A stretch of 64,000 bases of DNA, taken from positions 116,948,880 through 117,012,879 of the forward strand of contig CM051456.1 of the NCBI GenBank assembly GCA_028274465.1. Direction: 5' to 3'. Positions 48,491 through 61,988 of the stretch are shown here, in pieces. The notes beneath the pieces are model-generated. The model made no database searches, was not told the origin of the DNA, and worked only from the letters and a program-made list of their open reading frames with translations. The DNA is from Plantago ovata. Taxonomy: Eukaryota > Streptophyta > Magnoliopsida > Lamiales > Plantaginaceae. Position 1 is the first letter of the stretch, and each line of letters begins with the position of its first letter. Both the position numbers and the translations under genes were made by a program.

Positions 48491-49124
48491 AGGGGTTTAA
48501 TTCAACTTGTGAGTTGAAGGGTCAATTATTGAGCCGGTATGAGAAGCTAATTTTTGCTTGGAGGACAACTTCCTATTCAAAACATCAAACGACTGTTTGG
48601 ATTTCATTTGGGGCGATGACTTTTTTTGCATTACAAAGGAAAAGAAATTTAAAAATGAAAAAGAAAAATGTTTTTTTTTCTTTTTCCCAACTAACCCTAC
48701 CCTAGTTGTGAGTTGAATGTTTATCTCTAATTGAGTTCCAAATGTGTGCGCTCATCGAGAGATTGAGATGAGCATCTCTAAACGAGCTCCAATGTACAAA
48801 TTTCTAGTCTATTACAAACCTTCAAATTACAAATTAAAAGATGTGGAAACAAGACACCTAAATTACTTTGCATACTTTGTTCAATAGTAGTGTGCTGTCA
48901 AAGAGAGATTGAATAAAGTTACTTCGTCTTCGGCTCACAAAAACAACCTGGTGTGTTTACATATACAAAATCATTTTAAGGTATGAATACACAATGCAAA
49001 TACGCTGCTAATTTATTAGGTTTATATGTCCATATTAGGTACATTAGAGCACTCTTTACGAGATACCTATTATATTTCCCTAAATATTGCTCCTAAGTAC
49101 GTAGTCCCTTATAATTATTTAGAA
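48491..49124. other. Intergenic, no gene seen
   Basis: AT-rich DNA with no coding signature. Confidence 0.4.
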
Positions 49125-49133
49125 TATGAACTA

Positions 49134-50048
49134 GGAAAAATTACAAATTGATGATAGTTTTGAGAGTTTCTATCAAATTGGTGTGACCTAAATTCTTTCC
49201 TACAAATTGATGAAAACTTTATTTAAATTTGGTGATAATGCTAAGTTTAGTGTTAATTTCAGTAACTAAAATTTAAAATATTCTCTAACTAAATACGTTT
49301 CTCTTAATTAGTCAAACTTTGACTAATAAACCAAGCATCACTATCAACCGTGTCATTCACTGATTTTGAACAAACTGATTGTTACATGGTAAGTATAAAA
49401 ACTTACGACAAATGTTGCTCACAAAAATAGATGCTTGCTTAGAGATTCATGTTCCAAGTCTGATGCTTGTTAGTACAAAAATTTAGGACAAATGCTACCC
49501 AGAAAAAAAGAAGTTGCTTGCTAATAGATGCATGATCTCATATATGCATGACTGTACAATCCATATCTCATTGAGATGCATGTCGAAATAGAAGGTCAAA
49601 TAATCGGCCGACAATGAATTGCACAGATGACTCCGCTCATCCCATAAACATTGCAAACTACTTACGTACAAAAATAAGCCTAACACTAAACTCAAATATT
49701 CTATCTTCATATTATAACAATTGAACAAAAATATAGCCGGAGACCACATAAATGTGAAAGCCATGAAAATATTTGGAGGGTTGGATGCTTCATGCTACAT
49801 GATCGATTCAAACGTATTATAAGAAAGAAAAGAAATTGAGAAATTGAATCGGCTATTAATAGATAAAATTTAAGATACAACTAATAAACTAAAAATTAGG
49901 AATTTAGTCTTACAAATTAATTGACTTTCTCTAATTATATAAGGTTAAATTAGTTCACACATATATACTCACTAGTTTGTAGGAAGTTTTCCATGCATCA
50001 CTAATTTGATATAAACTATTAGGATCATCACTAATTTGTAATTAACCC
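49134..50048. mobile_element. Non-autonomous TIR element with 9-bp TSD, unrelated termini
   Basis: The perfect duplication TATGAACTA lies at 49125-49133 and 50049-50057. The left end is GGAAAAATTACAAATTGATG and the right, inverted, is GGGTTAATTACAAATTAGTG. At 915 bp it has no coding capacity. The ends do not match the 39903/5102 family. The 9-bp duplication suggests another Mutator-like family. If the shared first T is chance, the duplication is 8 bp and an hAT origin is possible. Confidence 0.65.
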
Positions 50049-50373
50049 TATGAACTACATAGATGATAATTAGAGGTCTCCTATTATTTATGTTTTAGTG
50101 ATGAAAAATGATACATGGAGAATTTTAGTGATGAAAAATGACACATGAGGGATATATGTGGTGTCACATAGATAGAGAAAAAATAGATATGGTCAGATGA
50201 GTACCCAAATATGTAGAAAGTTTTTTAGGGAGTTTTAAATTTAGAATTACATTTATGTGGATCCCAATAAATTTAGAAGTCCTAAAATTGTTAGTTTTTG
50301 ACACAATTCTTTCAATTTCATCCTACATATAGGATAGGGAGAGGTTTTAGGACTCTTGTAACTAGTGCTCTTA

Positions 50374-51079
50374 CCATCTCCAACAGTTGAGACGTGTTAA
50401 AATTTTCAGCTCCGCCACATCAACATTCCACTAGCTCAAACCATTTCAAACTCTTCAACTCTAACCATAAAACTCTATCAAACTCAAATTTGTCCTTTCT
50501 TTTCTCATTTCTTTTTAATTCACAATATTAGTTTTTCATTTATTTTAAATCTTCAAATGTCATATTATTTTAAATGTCTTTGGTTAGGCACAATAAAATG
50601 TTTACATTTTTATAAATTTGTAAAATGACAATACTTTAGAATAAAATTTAGAATAGTTGATAATGAAAATTACAATACTTAAAATCGAAAAAAAATTATT
50701 GTTCAATTGGTGTTTATATTTATTTTAACTTATATTAAAAAACATACAAATCCAATGTATAATATTAAAAAAGAAAAAAAAACATTAAATGAAATAATAA
50801 AAGGTTAGTAGAAAAACAAGTATGGAAATAGAAATTAATATGGTGAAAAAAATTAGGTCTAAAAATTAACATGCAAGATTGCGAGATAACAGAAAATGGG
50901 ACAAATTAAAACAACATGCACAAAAGTCAGCTACTGCAAATAAAAAGGAAAAACAAAAATAAAATTAAAATATACTATAAATAGGACTCGGATGCAGCTG
51001 AAAATTTTCAGCTCCATCCGAGATCTCAGACGCCTTGCTCCAATTTTCAGTCCCCATTTCCAGCTCCTATTGGAGTTGG
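50374..51079. mobile_element. Candidate MITE-like element, 706 bp
   Basis: The left end is CCATCTCCAACAGTTGAG and the right, inverted, is CCAACTCCAATAGGAGCT, the common plant MITE terminus of CATCTCCAACAG type. TCTTA flanks both sides. Second-level repeats AAAATTTTCAGCTCC occur near each end. No coding sequence is present. Confidence 0.55.
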
Positions 51080-51084
51080 TCTTA

Positions 51085-51521
51085 GCACAGACTATCTAGT
51101 TGATAGAAGTACACAGTAAACTCGCCCGTAAAAAGAGAGACCAATACCACACGAAGGATAAGAGATGAAGAGATTAAATGTACAGAATAGAAAGGAAGGT
51201 ACAACTTCAATATAGTACAAACCTAGTTCTTTTTACATAAATTATGAACTAATTACATCTAGTTTGTATAAAACTGTAAAGATAAAAAGAGGAGGATTTA
51301 GAAAGAACAAAGAAAAAGAAAAAATGAAGCCCAAATCTCTCACTGTAGGTATAAACCATTTTTACCCTGCTGCCAAAACACTATTCAACATTGAGGAACC
51401 AGCACTAGAACCGCCTCTTGCGAAGCAACTAACTAAAACACCAGTAATAAGCATCATATACACTAGACTCACGAGGCAGATTATTTCTTTATGTAAATTT
51501 TCTGCTCCACGAGTCGAATGA
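51085..51521. other. 3' flank of the SCAI gene
   Basis: It probably includes the 3' UTR. A segment at 51303-51347 (GAACAAAGAAAAAGAAAAAA...ATGAAGCCCAAATCTC) recurs at about 44055-44100 at the end of a LINE fragment. Confidence 0.4.
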
Positions 51522-54500
51522 CTAAGGAAAGCTGAAACAATCTGTAACGTCGAGGTGACTTGCGAGTTTGGTGATTGCAGGTTGAACAGCTTTGGCGTTC
51601 ACAGCTAAAGAACTGGGGAGTTCAGGTATGCATATTGGCAAATATTGGTCACCTTTTTCACGTAAGCAAAACAGAGCAAGAACAGCGCGGCAGAAAATGA
51701 ATCTGTAGGATAGCATAGTTCAGTCATCACCTTAACACATGATAAATATAGGACACCAGAAATCCAGAATAACTGGAGTGGTACATGTTGGACCAATTTC
51801 TATAGCCTTCTGAAGTAAAAGGAGAAAATTTCAATGGTCCATTCATTACATTCATTTCTACATCTATTATCTCAGATTTTTATCCAGTACGACCACTGAC
51901 AGAACAATTAATTTTGGCCCTCTGGCAGTGGGAGTTGAAATATGTTACCGGTAACCTCAACGTATCCCAAGTGTATGCAGAGGATAGAAGCTTGTAAAAT
52001 ACCCCATGGCCAGAGTTGTGTTTAAGTTGATTCCAGATTCATTTTTGGTTTCACATATTCAAATACATGCTCAGAGAGTCATATCTGCATATTTTGGTTT
52101 TGGTTTTCCTTTGTTAATTGAAAAATGTTTATACAAACACATACAAACCCATGCACAACTATGTGAACATTAGAGATTCTTAGTCCCAATGTTCAATACT
52201 TTTTCCAGAGGATCAAAGTTAGTTCATTCTTGTCAACATAACCGACAAACTGAAGCATCCCAAAATGACTGACTAATTTTGGAATGATGGCAATATTAAG
52301 GGAAGTAACACTTCTTAAATCTGAGGTGTTACCTTAAGAGAAGACGCCGTAGAAATGGATCAGCAAGAAGCTGCGCCCAAACAATGTCCAGGCCAGGCGA
52401 AGTACAAAGGATCTGTTCCCATTCAGAGAATGTAGATGAGATGATGCTTTCAGTGTCATTGTACATATCCTGGAAAGAACAAGGAAACAATCATTTAAAA
52501 GGACAAATAACAGAGGAATTACGATGAAGAAACTTGTTCAGCCAACACTCCACTAACCACATCATCATTGGTTAAGTTATAGCCAACTAATTGGCAAAAA
52601 GCTTGCAGAGGAGTAGTCAGAAACAAGGTGAACTGGCTTCCGCTCTTTGCCGCATCAATTCCACTTGGGTTCTTGGAAGAAGGCATCATGGGGGAAAGAA
52701 ATAAGGCCACAGGTTCACCTCTTTCCGCTCCACTTAAAACCTGAATGACAGTACGAGTATTAGACATTTAATATTCAGTTAAATAATAATCAATCTATAA
52801 ATAAAATGACATCATTCGTCTTGAAGAGAAATCCAATGCTTGAATCAACTGTCTTAAATAAAACTTAAATGCTTCATCTAGACATGCAATAACGCCGTCA
52901 AAATATTCATTCCAATATCTCAACGGACATAAGTAGGAGGGAAGACTGATGTAGTAATTGAAGTGCTAATCGAAAACCAACATGGGAAACTTTAAATGTT
53001 TTAGTTTTTACTTCTGGTTATATCTCTGGCAAAAGAAACTGATGGACAAAGATTATTGGCATCAAGACAAACATATATACAACATCAAAGAATTGAAAGA
53101 CAGATGAACATGAAGTACTATCACATTGCTTCAGCGTACTGAACAGCGAGCACCAACAGTTTATAGATCAAAGGAAATGAACAATCTCAGGGAACTACTG
53201 GAGCTGAATGGATTGACATAGAACCTTATGAATAAAGGACATGAACCAACAGGATTGACTGAATAACCAGCAGAATGGGTATCAAAATGTTCTCAGCAAC
53301 CCCAACAACATTTGGCATTTCTTTTAAAAAAAATAAATAAATATAGTCCTAAGAAGTCGAGTATCGGATGAAATTTCTCCACAAGTCATCATGCTTGAGT
53401 TCAAGCATTTCACAACCAAATGCATGCAGAAGCCAGGAAATATCCTGCCAAACTTGTAAACATAATGCTAATGTATGGAAGTTTCTCGAATCTATCAAGT
53501 TAAAGTGAACTATCAAAGCAGTTGGGAACTATTAACACCGAAAACTGCAATGCAAATCAAAAGCATGATAATCATAATACAGTTGGATAGTGCCTTTCTC
53601 CAAGTATTAACAATGGTAAATGGCATATTGTAGCAATAATATAGAACGACAAACCTGCCTTGAAAGAGTGGCTGCTATCACTGTCAATTATCAAGAAAAG
53701 AGGTTTTCTCGTGAACGGAATTAGATCACCAGGAAAGAGAGTATTTGTACCTGCAACAGAGTCAGCATCATTAATTTGTAAACTAGAATCACAGGGAAAA
53801 ATTAAAGCTTCACGTCATAAACAAAATTTCCAAACAGAATGACAGTATAGGACCACTAATTTTGTCCATACCTCCATTTCTGCTTGGGGCTAACGATAAG
53901 CAGTTATCAAAATATTGGTTTAACTTTCCCTTGGCAGCGATGTCATTTCCACAATGACCATTACTATATTCATGATTCTTATGAGATGGTGCATTGAGCT
54001 TTGAGTTTTTTCTTAATAACCCGGAATTCTCTGTTCGTGCAGTATTACAATCAGCAGAACTCCCTGCATGCACAATTTGATGTTAGTTTCCCAGAATTGA
54101 AACTGTCCTGCTTAGAGAAGCAATATATAGTATTGAAATGTGACCTGAGGCTGATAAATATATTAGCATAATGCTATCTGGAGGAAGTTCTTCACAAGCT
54201 GCTGCAATTACCTGCAAGAATGAGCAAGCACAGCTTCTTGTCAGACCTTCATACGAAATGTGGGACTGTACTTTTACGATATTGTTCACCTTTAAAATTA
54301 ATTATTCCAAGGCTTTCAGTTTATGATCCTAGAAACAAATGAAGTGCATCGTCATTTGGCCTTTTATCACTGGTGTTTGCATTTTTTATGGAGGAATCTG
54401 AGAAAGTGAGATAGTTACGACTAGTTCACTGACAACCGTGTCAGGTATGGTTTTTGCAATTCCTTTGTTTGTATGCGTGTATGTGAAAAGCTAGTCAGAT

Positions 54501-57500
54501 ATGTTGGCTGAAGAAGAATTAATCAGCACCTGGGGGAGTATAAAAATAGTTCTTATATTCAAGGAGTTTACAGCAGTGATTTTGTAATTAGAAGGGTGGA
54601 AAAATAACTTATTCCTCTAATGCTATAGCTTTTACTGAGTGAATGTTGTTAGAAATTCATCTAGAGATCTTTGAATGGATTTTGGACATAAGATGTTCAT
54701 GTTGCCTGTTGGGTTGTTCCCTTCTTAACTAATGCAAATAACAATACATTTCAATTTTCTCCATAAAAATGCAATTTTTGATACTTACAGATAGCAATTG
54801 TGTCACTGATGGACGATAGAGAATGGCTTTCTTAGGATTTGGAGGCAAAGTTGAGTCAGTCATATCTGCCACCAAATTTATATCTATCAACCCTGAAGTG
54901 ACAGACTGATCAGCCAGAGTGCCGTTCTGTTTTGATTCAACTGGTTGTTTTCCATAGAAAGATCCACTAGGTTCCCATTCTAAACATTGCAGCATTCTGA
55001 AAGTGTCTAGAGTAAGCTCTGCAAATTTCACCTGAAATGCCATATGTCATATACAGTATTCCTCACAACATTAGTCATTTGAATAACACGTGCAACACAA
55101 AATATAAGTACCAAAACAGTAGACGGAATTAAGGATAACCTCATTTTTGTGATAGCTTGTTAATAGAGCATCTCCAAACTTCAGTAGTCTCCTGGCATGG
55201 AACCTGGCGACATACGGGACTGAGGCTGGGTAGGAATCAAACATGGCAACATAACGTAATGGTCTAGCATTCAGGATGGCTGAGTCAGCTTTTGTAAATC
55301 GCACAATTTCCTGTACTACTAGCCTCCATTCCTTGAAGTTGGTACCCTGGACAAAAAGCCTACATACTGTTGGTCATACAATTAACTTGGGAAAGGTGAA
55401 CAGATGTTAGAATTGATCACGAAATAGAGAGTATACACATTTACTTGACATAGCAAAGCACAGGACAGGACATGGTCAAAATCATATATTTATAATTTTA
55501 TATAAATGCTGCATCTGCACTAAAGCACAGAGAAACTCTTGGGTATCACATACAAAATTGGGAAGTGCACGGTTTTTAAAAGTAAATGCACAAGCGTTTA
55601 CAATTGATGCCCATCAATAATCATACAATTTCCAATGACAGTAATTCATACATGACTCATGGAAGATCACCTGATCTTTTTTAGCAGAACTTGAAAAAAA
55701 TCTAGTTAGTATTACAGGGATGTGTTCATACCAGTAAAATCGGGGTAGACTACATGAACCCAGAAGTGTCACGTGCAACAATTAATCTTTTCCATGTGTA
55801 TCTCTCCATATTTAAAATTTTATTTATTTCAATATCCTTGTGTGTAAGAAGAGCATTTGCAACAGTTTCCCAAAAACAATCTTTTTGCTTAAATATTAGC
55901 AAAAATATCATCGTGTATACGTAAAAGCTAAAATATCAGATTCCCTAAAATTAGTATGGCCCAGGCCCACCACAAGAAATAGGGATCTTCTTAACATGCC
56001 CAATTCTATGCATGCCTAAAAAAAATCAGTCCATTAATTATTAACTAAAATATTATATCTAGAAATTATAACTTGTAAAAATATAATTTATATATAAAAA
56101 AGATTATGAAATAAGAAATCTGATTTTACTTAATTATTGAATAAATCCTCAAAATATTATAGGTAGTGAGTTATAAACTTAAAAGAGTATTTAGAGAATC
56201 TTTTATAAGGAAACTACTGCAAATGCCCTAACTTCTAGCCATGTCTTCTTCGGTCACCCACACACTATTCTAAAATCCAGAACTCTTAAACCACTGTACT
56301 CGGTGAGCTGGTGCTTCTTGGGGCCTATGTGACTACGTCTAAGTCGAACATGGCCAGACTACCTTTGACTATGATCTTGTATCTAATGTTCTATAAGAGC
56401 TACCCTAATTTGTAGTGGATGACTACGTTCCTCGTTTTAATAAATATTATCATTTCATACTGAGATAGAAAATATGGAAGACGATGTCCTGTGAGACTGC
56501 TCTGAGATAGTATCTCACAGCACCTGTCATGCTACAGCAGAATAGTCCTAGTACTCCTTGCATCTCCGGAAGACGACTGCACCTTGCTGTGCTATTAGCA
56601 ATAAAGTGTGCTATTTGTCTTTTCAATCAGAAGAACTCAATCATATATTTGCTATATGATCTCTATTAAAAATGGTTTTCTCATTATATTTTTACAAATT
56701 ATTTGAAATAAAAGGTTGAACGCCAAACCCTATAATGATAATTATCATCTGTGTTCTCATCAAATAAAATTCTAGGTACAACTTGCCCAAGTGCAAGCCG
56801 GACATGTGGTTATACACTTGTACCTCATTTCGGAAGGCCAACTTCAATTTCCCATAGTCCAACTTTATCTGCTGATTTTCTTGTATATAATTAGAAAATA
56901 ATGTCAGGTATCAGGATGATAATATTTTAAGAGGCATCGAACAAAAGAAGTCCGGGGGATGATAATATGGTCTCCCATACCCAAGGAGAGAACAAGCCAT
57001 AAAGGGAGCTCGAAGGAAAACTAAGCGCAATATCTGGCATATAGTTCTAATCCTCATTTTGGATGGAGATCAGCTACACTGTGAGAGCCTGAAGGAGTGA
57101 ACAAGTCTTAAAGGAATGTGTTTGCGTAGTACAGTAGCCTGTAAACACAGGTCTCTTTGTGGTGAATCCAAGCACTTAGAAATTTCACAATCAAAACAGA
57201 GAACTATTGCACAAGAGGACATTACAACAGGACAAGCCAACAGTATTCTAAAAGAAGAATAAATAACTTAATTCGCTCGTTTGCCACTATTACAACCATC
57301 TAGCTGGTATAGCCTGATATAGTACATGATAGTGGACAAGACAACTATATAATGATATTGATAAAAAGAGGAAAAACGTGTTCACCAGAGAAATACTAGT
57401 ACCATATAATCATAAATCTAGTCTGATGTTAACTAGTATGTATAATCTAAGAAATTAGACATATCTTAATCTCATAATCAAATTAGCTACTATTTGACTA

Positions 57501-58196
57501 ATACTAGTAAACTGTAAACATCAGTTATGAACCGACTAGCAAAATGAACTATCCAACTTCTTCCTCAGTCTAGCAACTCATGAAATCAAATGATTCAACA
57601 ATTACAGAACATTTTAGTTCCATACTAATTACTAATCATAAGAAGCAAACAGTAATGGACTAATAGATTAAGAAGAAGAAGAAAAATAATCATACCCGGA
57701 AATTAACTCTACTGTCGTCAACGAGTTCCTGAAACCTCTCCTCAAGCAATTTCACCATTTCCACTCGATTCAACACCAACGAAACCATCAAAAACCTCGC
57801 ACAAAACCTCAATTCCTTAAACCTAACACCACGATCCTTCTCCGAGCCTTCAAAATACTTCCTATAGAAAATCGCCTCGTAAAATATATACGCCTCGAGC
57901 AGGAACCTCGCCTCACTGCTCCTCAAATACTGATTGAAATAGAGCTGACCAATTCGCGAAGCGATCTCTCCAATCTGCCACCTCTGCAGTCCCGAATCCA
58001 TCAATTTCGCCCGATTCTCCTGCTGATGCTTCCATAGACGCATGTACGCCTTGAAAGCCTTGTGGTACAAGTGCCCGTACTGCGACCCGCTGCCGCCGTA
58101 AGGATGCAGCGGCGTGTCGCGCACACGCGCGAATTTCTTCTCCGCGCTCTCCGCGAGAGCTCGGAACTTGTTTGTTGCTGTTTCCTCTTTCGACAT
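51522..58196 (-). CDS. SCAI homolog (plant DUF3550/UPF0682), nine exons
   Basis: Minus-strand exons: 58196-57696, 55346-55140, 55031-54789, 54211-54145, 54063-53872, 53750-53659, 52740-52558, 52469-52333 and 51702-51522. Total 1803 bases, 600 residues, near the 606 of human SCAI. Landmarks: FRALAESAEKKFARVRDTPL, GGSGSQYGHLYHKAFKAYMR near the N-terminus; SEARFLLEAYIFYEAIFYRK; LNARPLRYVAMFDSYPASVP; VIAAACEELPPDSIMLIYLS; RKPLFLIIDSDSSHSFK then SGAERGEPVALFLSP; and a C-terminal CRAVLALFCLREKGDQYLPI. Animal SCAI represses MKL1/SRF transcription with RhoA input; the plant role is not established. All introns are GT-AG except the sixth (52741-53658), where only a GC donor (AAG then GCAGGT) keeps the frame. 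The first intron (2.35 kb) carries a MITE. The frame is intact, so the gene is probably functional. Confidence 0.93.
55851..56228. mobile_element. MITE in intron 1 of the SCAI gene
   Basis: Terminal inverted repeats GAGCATTTGCAACAGTTTCC and, from the right, GGGCATTTGCAGTAGTTTCC match at 17 of 20 positions over a 378-bp AT-rich element. It is of the common plant GCATCTCCAACAG-like type. The target duplication is not certain. Confidence 0.65.
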
Positions 58197-60207
58197 TCAG
58201 AATTTTATCAGTAAAGAGGAAAACGCTGGATTAATTGCGTCCAGGTTTGACTAAGTTTGGCATTTCTGGACTGATTGATGACTCTCGGTTTACGTTTCTA
58301 CGGCGGCGCGTGCACGGTGAGGTGGCGTGACTGGGCGGTGGAGATGGTGAGAGGAGTCCTCCTTGTGTGTGAGAGAGAGAAGACGGGGGAGTATGTGCGT
58401 GCGAAGGACAACACAGGTAGGTTGTATTGTATTGACTATTGAGAGGTGTGGTGTGGGGCCTGTGGGCTCAATTTATGTTTTATTTTTTATTTTATTTTTC
58501 AATGTGTATGTTCAATATTTACAGCACATTTTTGCATATCGCTTGTTTTAAAAATTAAGTAGAAAAATATTGTATGCTTTGCTCACGTTCATCATTATCT
58601 GGTCAAAACAGTACTCAATCGATTAATGAAATCATTCAAGAATTTTAGTTGGTACGTAAAGGCTCATTAATTAGTCATTAATAGAATCTCCATTAATCCA
58701 TCTCATCTTGAGTTTCGATTTTAGGAAGAAACTATAAACATCATTCAAGAATTTAATTGACAACTTGTTTATTTTTTTAATTTATCTAAAATAACTCGAG
58801 AGTTAAATAGTGCGCGCACAACTGAGATCAAAATGCGCGAATTAGAACACGTGTTTGTCTGTGAGTCTAGTATATAAATTCGAAAAACACGTGTTTGTCT
58901 GTAAATCTAGTATATAACTTTGAAGATTAGTTCAAGAGTAATCGCGCTGACTCGATCTTGACTTTAACCAATTAATGCATGGGGCGTTGCACAAATGAAA
59001 ACAATACCAACTATACTATACATATACATAATGCTGCGTATAGGGTAGTAGTATGTACATGGAAGAATATCTATTGACTTTTTAAATTTTAAAATAAAAC
59101 GTTAAAATAATTAATTAAGTGGAGCTGTTTTGACCAATTCACACTGACACAGATAGATAATCGATGTTTTCTAATGAAATCAAGAGCAGTATTATGAGAT
59201 GCCAATAATATGTTTTTTAAATGTCAAAATTTTATTAATGATAATGAAATAAAACTTTACAAAGTAATTTCTAAACTGAATTTCTAAGTCTATTAATTGC
59301 TTAATGAATAAGTGTGGTTAATCCTTAAAGGCATGCCATCCTTAAAAACTGAAAATATTTGATTATGTGTCGCCAAGTTCTTATCTATAGCTTTTGGGAC
59401 TTTTGGGGATATTTATAAGTAGTAAGTAGAATCTGCTTTCCCAAAATTCAATGGAGGTCGTTTATTTATTCTGCTTTATTAGGTGGAAAAGTTTTGTCTC
59501 GTGGCTTATCTTATGTGGTTAACTTGGACTTATGTTTCCCAGAATTACTAATTTTCAAACTCTGGTCTCTTCTTTGCCGCTCCACAATCTTAAGCGGGTC
59601 CAAGACGTAGGTTGACAAATCTAAATTTCCTGTTTGTATCTAATTAAAATGGAAGAAGGATTTAGTTACATGTTCAAATATTATCGGACATAAATTTATG
59701 GAATTTATGTATTCTAAGTTGAGTTTATCGTAATCTGTTGCGCGGAACTTGGCTTACTGGTTGCGGGTTGCGGGTGGGTTCCCAACATGTCCGAGCCTGA
59801 AGGTGTGTGGGCTGCCCGAGCGCTAAGTGCCTCCGAAAAATTAGGACCCCAAATTTATACATTGTTTCTATATATATATGTTTGCAATGCATAAAAATCG
59901 AAGATAGATCTTTTAGCTTATCGTAAGATAGTTAGAAAATCTTCTACTGGAATAGATTAGTCCCTTGTAAAATCTTTGTTTTGTTTTGGTTGCTGAATAC
60001 TTTAGTTATCTATGATCTTTCTTGTAAACTTATTGAAAGATAACTATCAGCAATGATTTTTTTTTACTCTTATTGGTTTTTGATTATGCAAACTATTTAT
60101 GTTTACTGTTTTATTATTCAAGTATGCTTGCACTAATCAACTGATTTATTCAACATCAGAAACCTCTAAAAGGGTAACAATTAATTTAGCCATGAATTGC
60201 TAACATC
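58197..60207. other. SCAI promoter region and intergenic DNA
   Basis: 58197-58450 is comparatively GC-rich, with GAGAGAGAGAAG and TGTGTGTGAGAGAG on the plus strand (CT-rich on the gene strand), usual in plant leaders. The rest is AT-rich. A 40-bp period duplication lies at 58846-58924. Nothing coding is seen. Confidence 0.45.
58846..58924. repeat. Direct tandem duplication, 40-bp period
   Basis: AACACGTGTTTGTCTGTGAG is repeated 40 bases later as AACACGTGTTTGTCTGTAAA, each followed by TCTAGTATATAA. Each unit contains the palindrome CACGTG, a G-box core. Confidence 0.75.
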
Positions 60208-61730
60208 AAAAAAGGGGGAATTTGTTAGGAAACTTGTAATTTTGATGAGCAATTAACCATGCTAAATAAAGGAAAGTCCAGTAACTAGTACTCTTAAGGT
60301 CCATAGGAATTTAGAATTTTAAGGACATTGTAAAAGAGGAACGTTTGCTGAAAACTTAGTGTAGGTACTAGTTAGGTGCTTTAGTTTGCTGATGATGTAC
60401 TTTGTTCTTACAAATGAACTATTGAAGCACTAGAACCGCTCAGAAACTTGAAGATTCGAAGACTGAAGACTTAGAAGAATTCTGAGAAAGGTATCTACAA
60501 AGGCACATGTTGCTCATAAAGTGAGATTTTCATCAACAACTCGCATAAGTGAAAATCTATATGACAGAGTAGGTTGTGCTTGCTGAAACTGAGACTGACC
60601 ACTTGCTGAAAAACATATGTGACCTCCTTGTTGAAGAGTACTTGCATTTTGGCTCCAACGTTCACATTTGAATTCGATTCAAATGAACATTAAATGCAAA
60701 GTAGGCACGCAAAGAACATGAAGACTAGAAGACAAATGAAGGACGTTGCTGAAAGTACAAAAGCAAGACAGTGACATCTTAAGGTGTAAAGTCTTAGAGT
60801 TTGAAATTCAAACGACTCCCTTGAGACAGTATAAATAGAGGGCATCTGGCAAAGAGTTGAAGTGTGTCAACAACGTGATCAAACTCTCACTTGTGCTTTA
60901 AACACTCGAATCTTCTATACTCTTTACTGCCTATTGATCCGTTTCAAGACTTAAGTTTGAAACAAAAGCTTCTTGTGAAGAAGTAGAACATTCACGGCTA
61001 AGAAATTAGTTAAGTGTTATTTCTTTTGAACAAGAACAAGTCTTGACACCAGAAACAACTTAACTTGCTTACTGAAAAGTATTACAAGTTGTGTTTCTTT
61101 GGATAACTTGTTATAGCTGAAAAGTTATATTCAAGTCATCTCATCCCAAACCTCTCTAACTGATAAACACCGTTTTTTAGGCGTGAAATTCAGGGGGATT
61201 AATCAAGCATTGTTTTGCTGATTATAAGTCCCAAGTTTGGTGGAGAACAAGGTTACAGTTTTCTAGTTAGGTTGGAAACGAAGCAAGTGTGCTTTGGTTT
61301 CTGAAGAATCATTAGTGATAGAATTTGTAAGGAACCTCAATCTTATCTTAGTGGATTCAGTCCTAAAAAGGACAAAGTGGATTAGTTGAGAGATTACGCC
61401 ACTCTCAAATTCCACTATAAAAGTGTTTGTGTGATTTACTTTACCGCATTTAGTTTTCAGCAAGCTACACTTATTGTACACTGTTACTCTGCTCACTTGC
61501 TGAAATTAGCATTCACTGAAAAGCACTTATTGTATAAAGTCTTCCGCACTCTGTTTTTAAAGTACCTGCAAACTCGTTACTGAAAAGTAACAAGTGCTTG
61601 TTGAGAAAGTTAAGTACCAGCAAACTCATTACTGAGAAGTAATAAGCAATTGTTGAGAAAGTTTTTAAACGACGAAAGTTTAAAAAGACTATTCACCCCC
61701 CCTAGTATTTTCTTGTTGTTTAAAGTGACC
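60208..61730 (+). mobile_element. Copia 3' end: polypurine tract and LTR
   Basis: AAAAAAGGGGGAA (60208-60220) is a polypurine tract, followed by an LTR that starts TGTTAGGAAACTTG at 60223. The LTR has a TATA-type box (CAGTATAAATAGAGG at about 60830) and, near its end, ATTCACCCCCCCTAG at about 61693, a phrase typical of SIRE-like Copia LTRs. The internal coding part is not in the window, apart from about 300 bp of noncoding tail before the tract. The right border is approximate. Confidence 0.6.
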
Positions 61731-61988
61731 AACAAAAGGTCTGGCCCACAAAGACGCCACTCGAAAAGATACATTGTACACAAGTTGTAAAAGTTAAAAA
61801 AATAACACTTGGCATGACACCATTGGATGTAGTACGAGTTCTGTACGAGTTCTATTAAAATCATCTTGGTAAGAAACATAAACAATATTGATCATTACAC
61901 TATTACTCTGAAAAAAATCCTCTGATATAATAGAAGTAACACCTACGGTTGATTTTTCGACCACCGAACTGTTCGGGTCATTCTATTC
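61731..61988. other. Short noncoding interval
   Basis: No gene or repeat is recognised. Confidence 0.4.

Noticed and set aside
58363..58551. Plus-strand frame upstream of SCAI
   Set aside because: It is the reverse of the CT-rich leader or promoter of the minus-strand gene.
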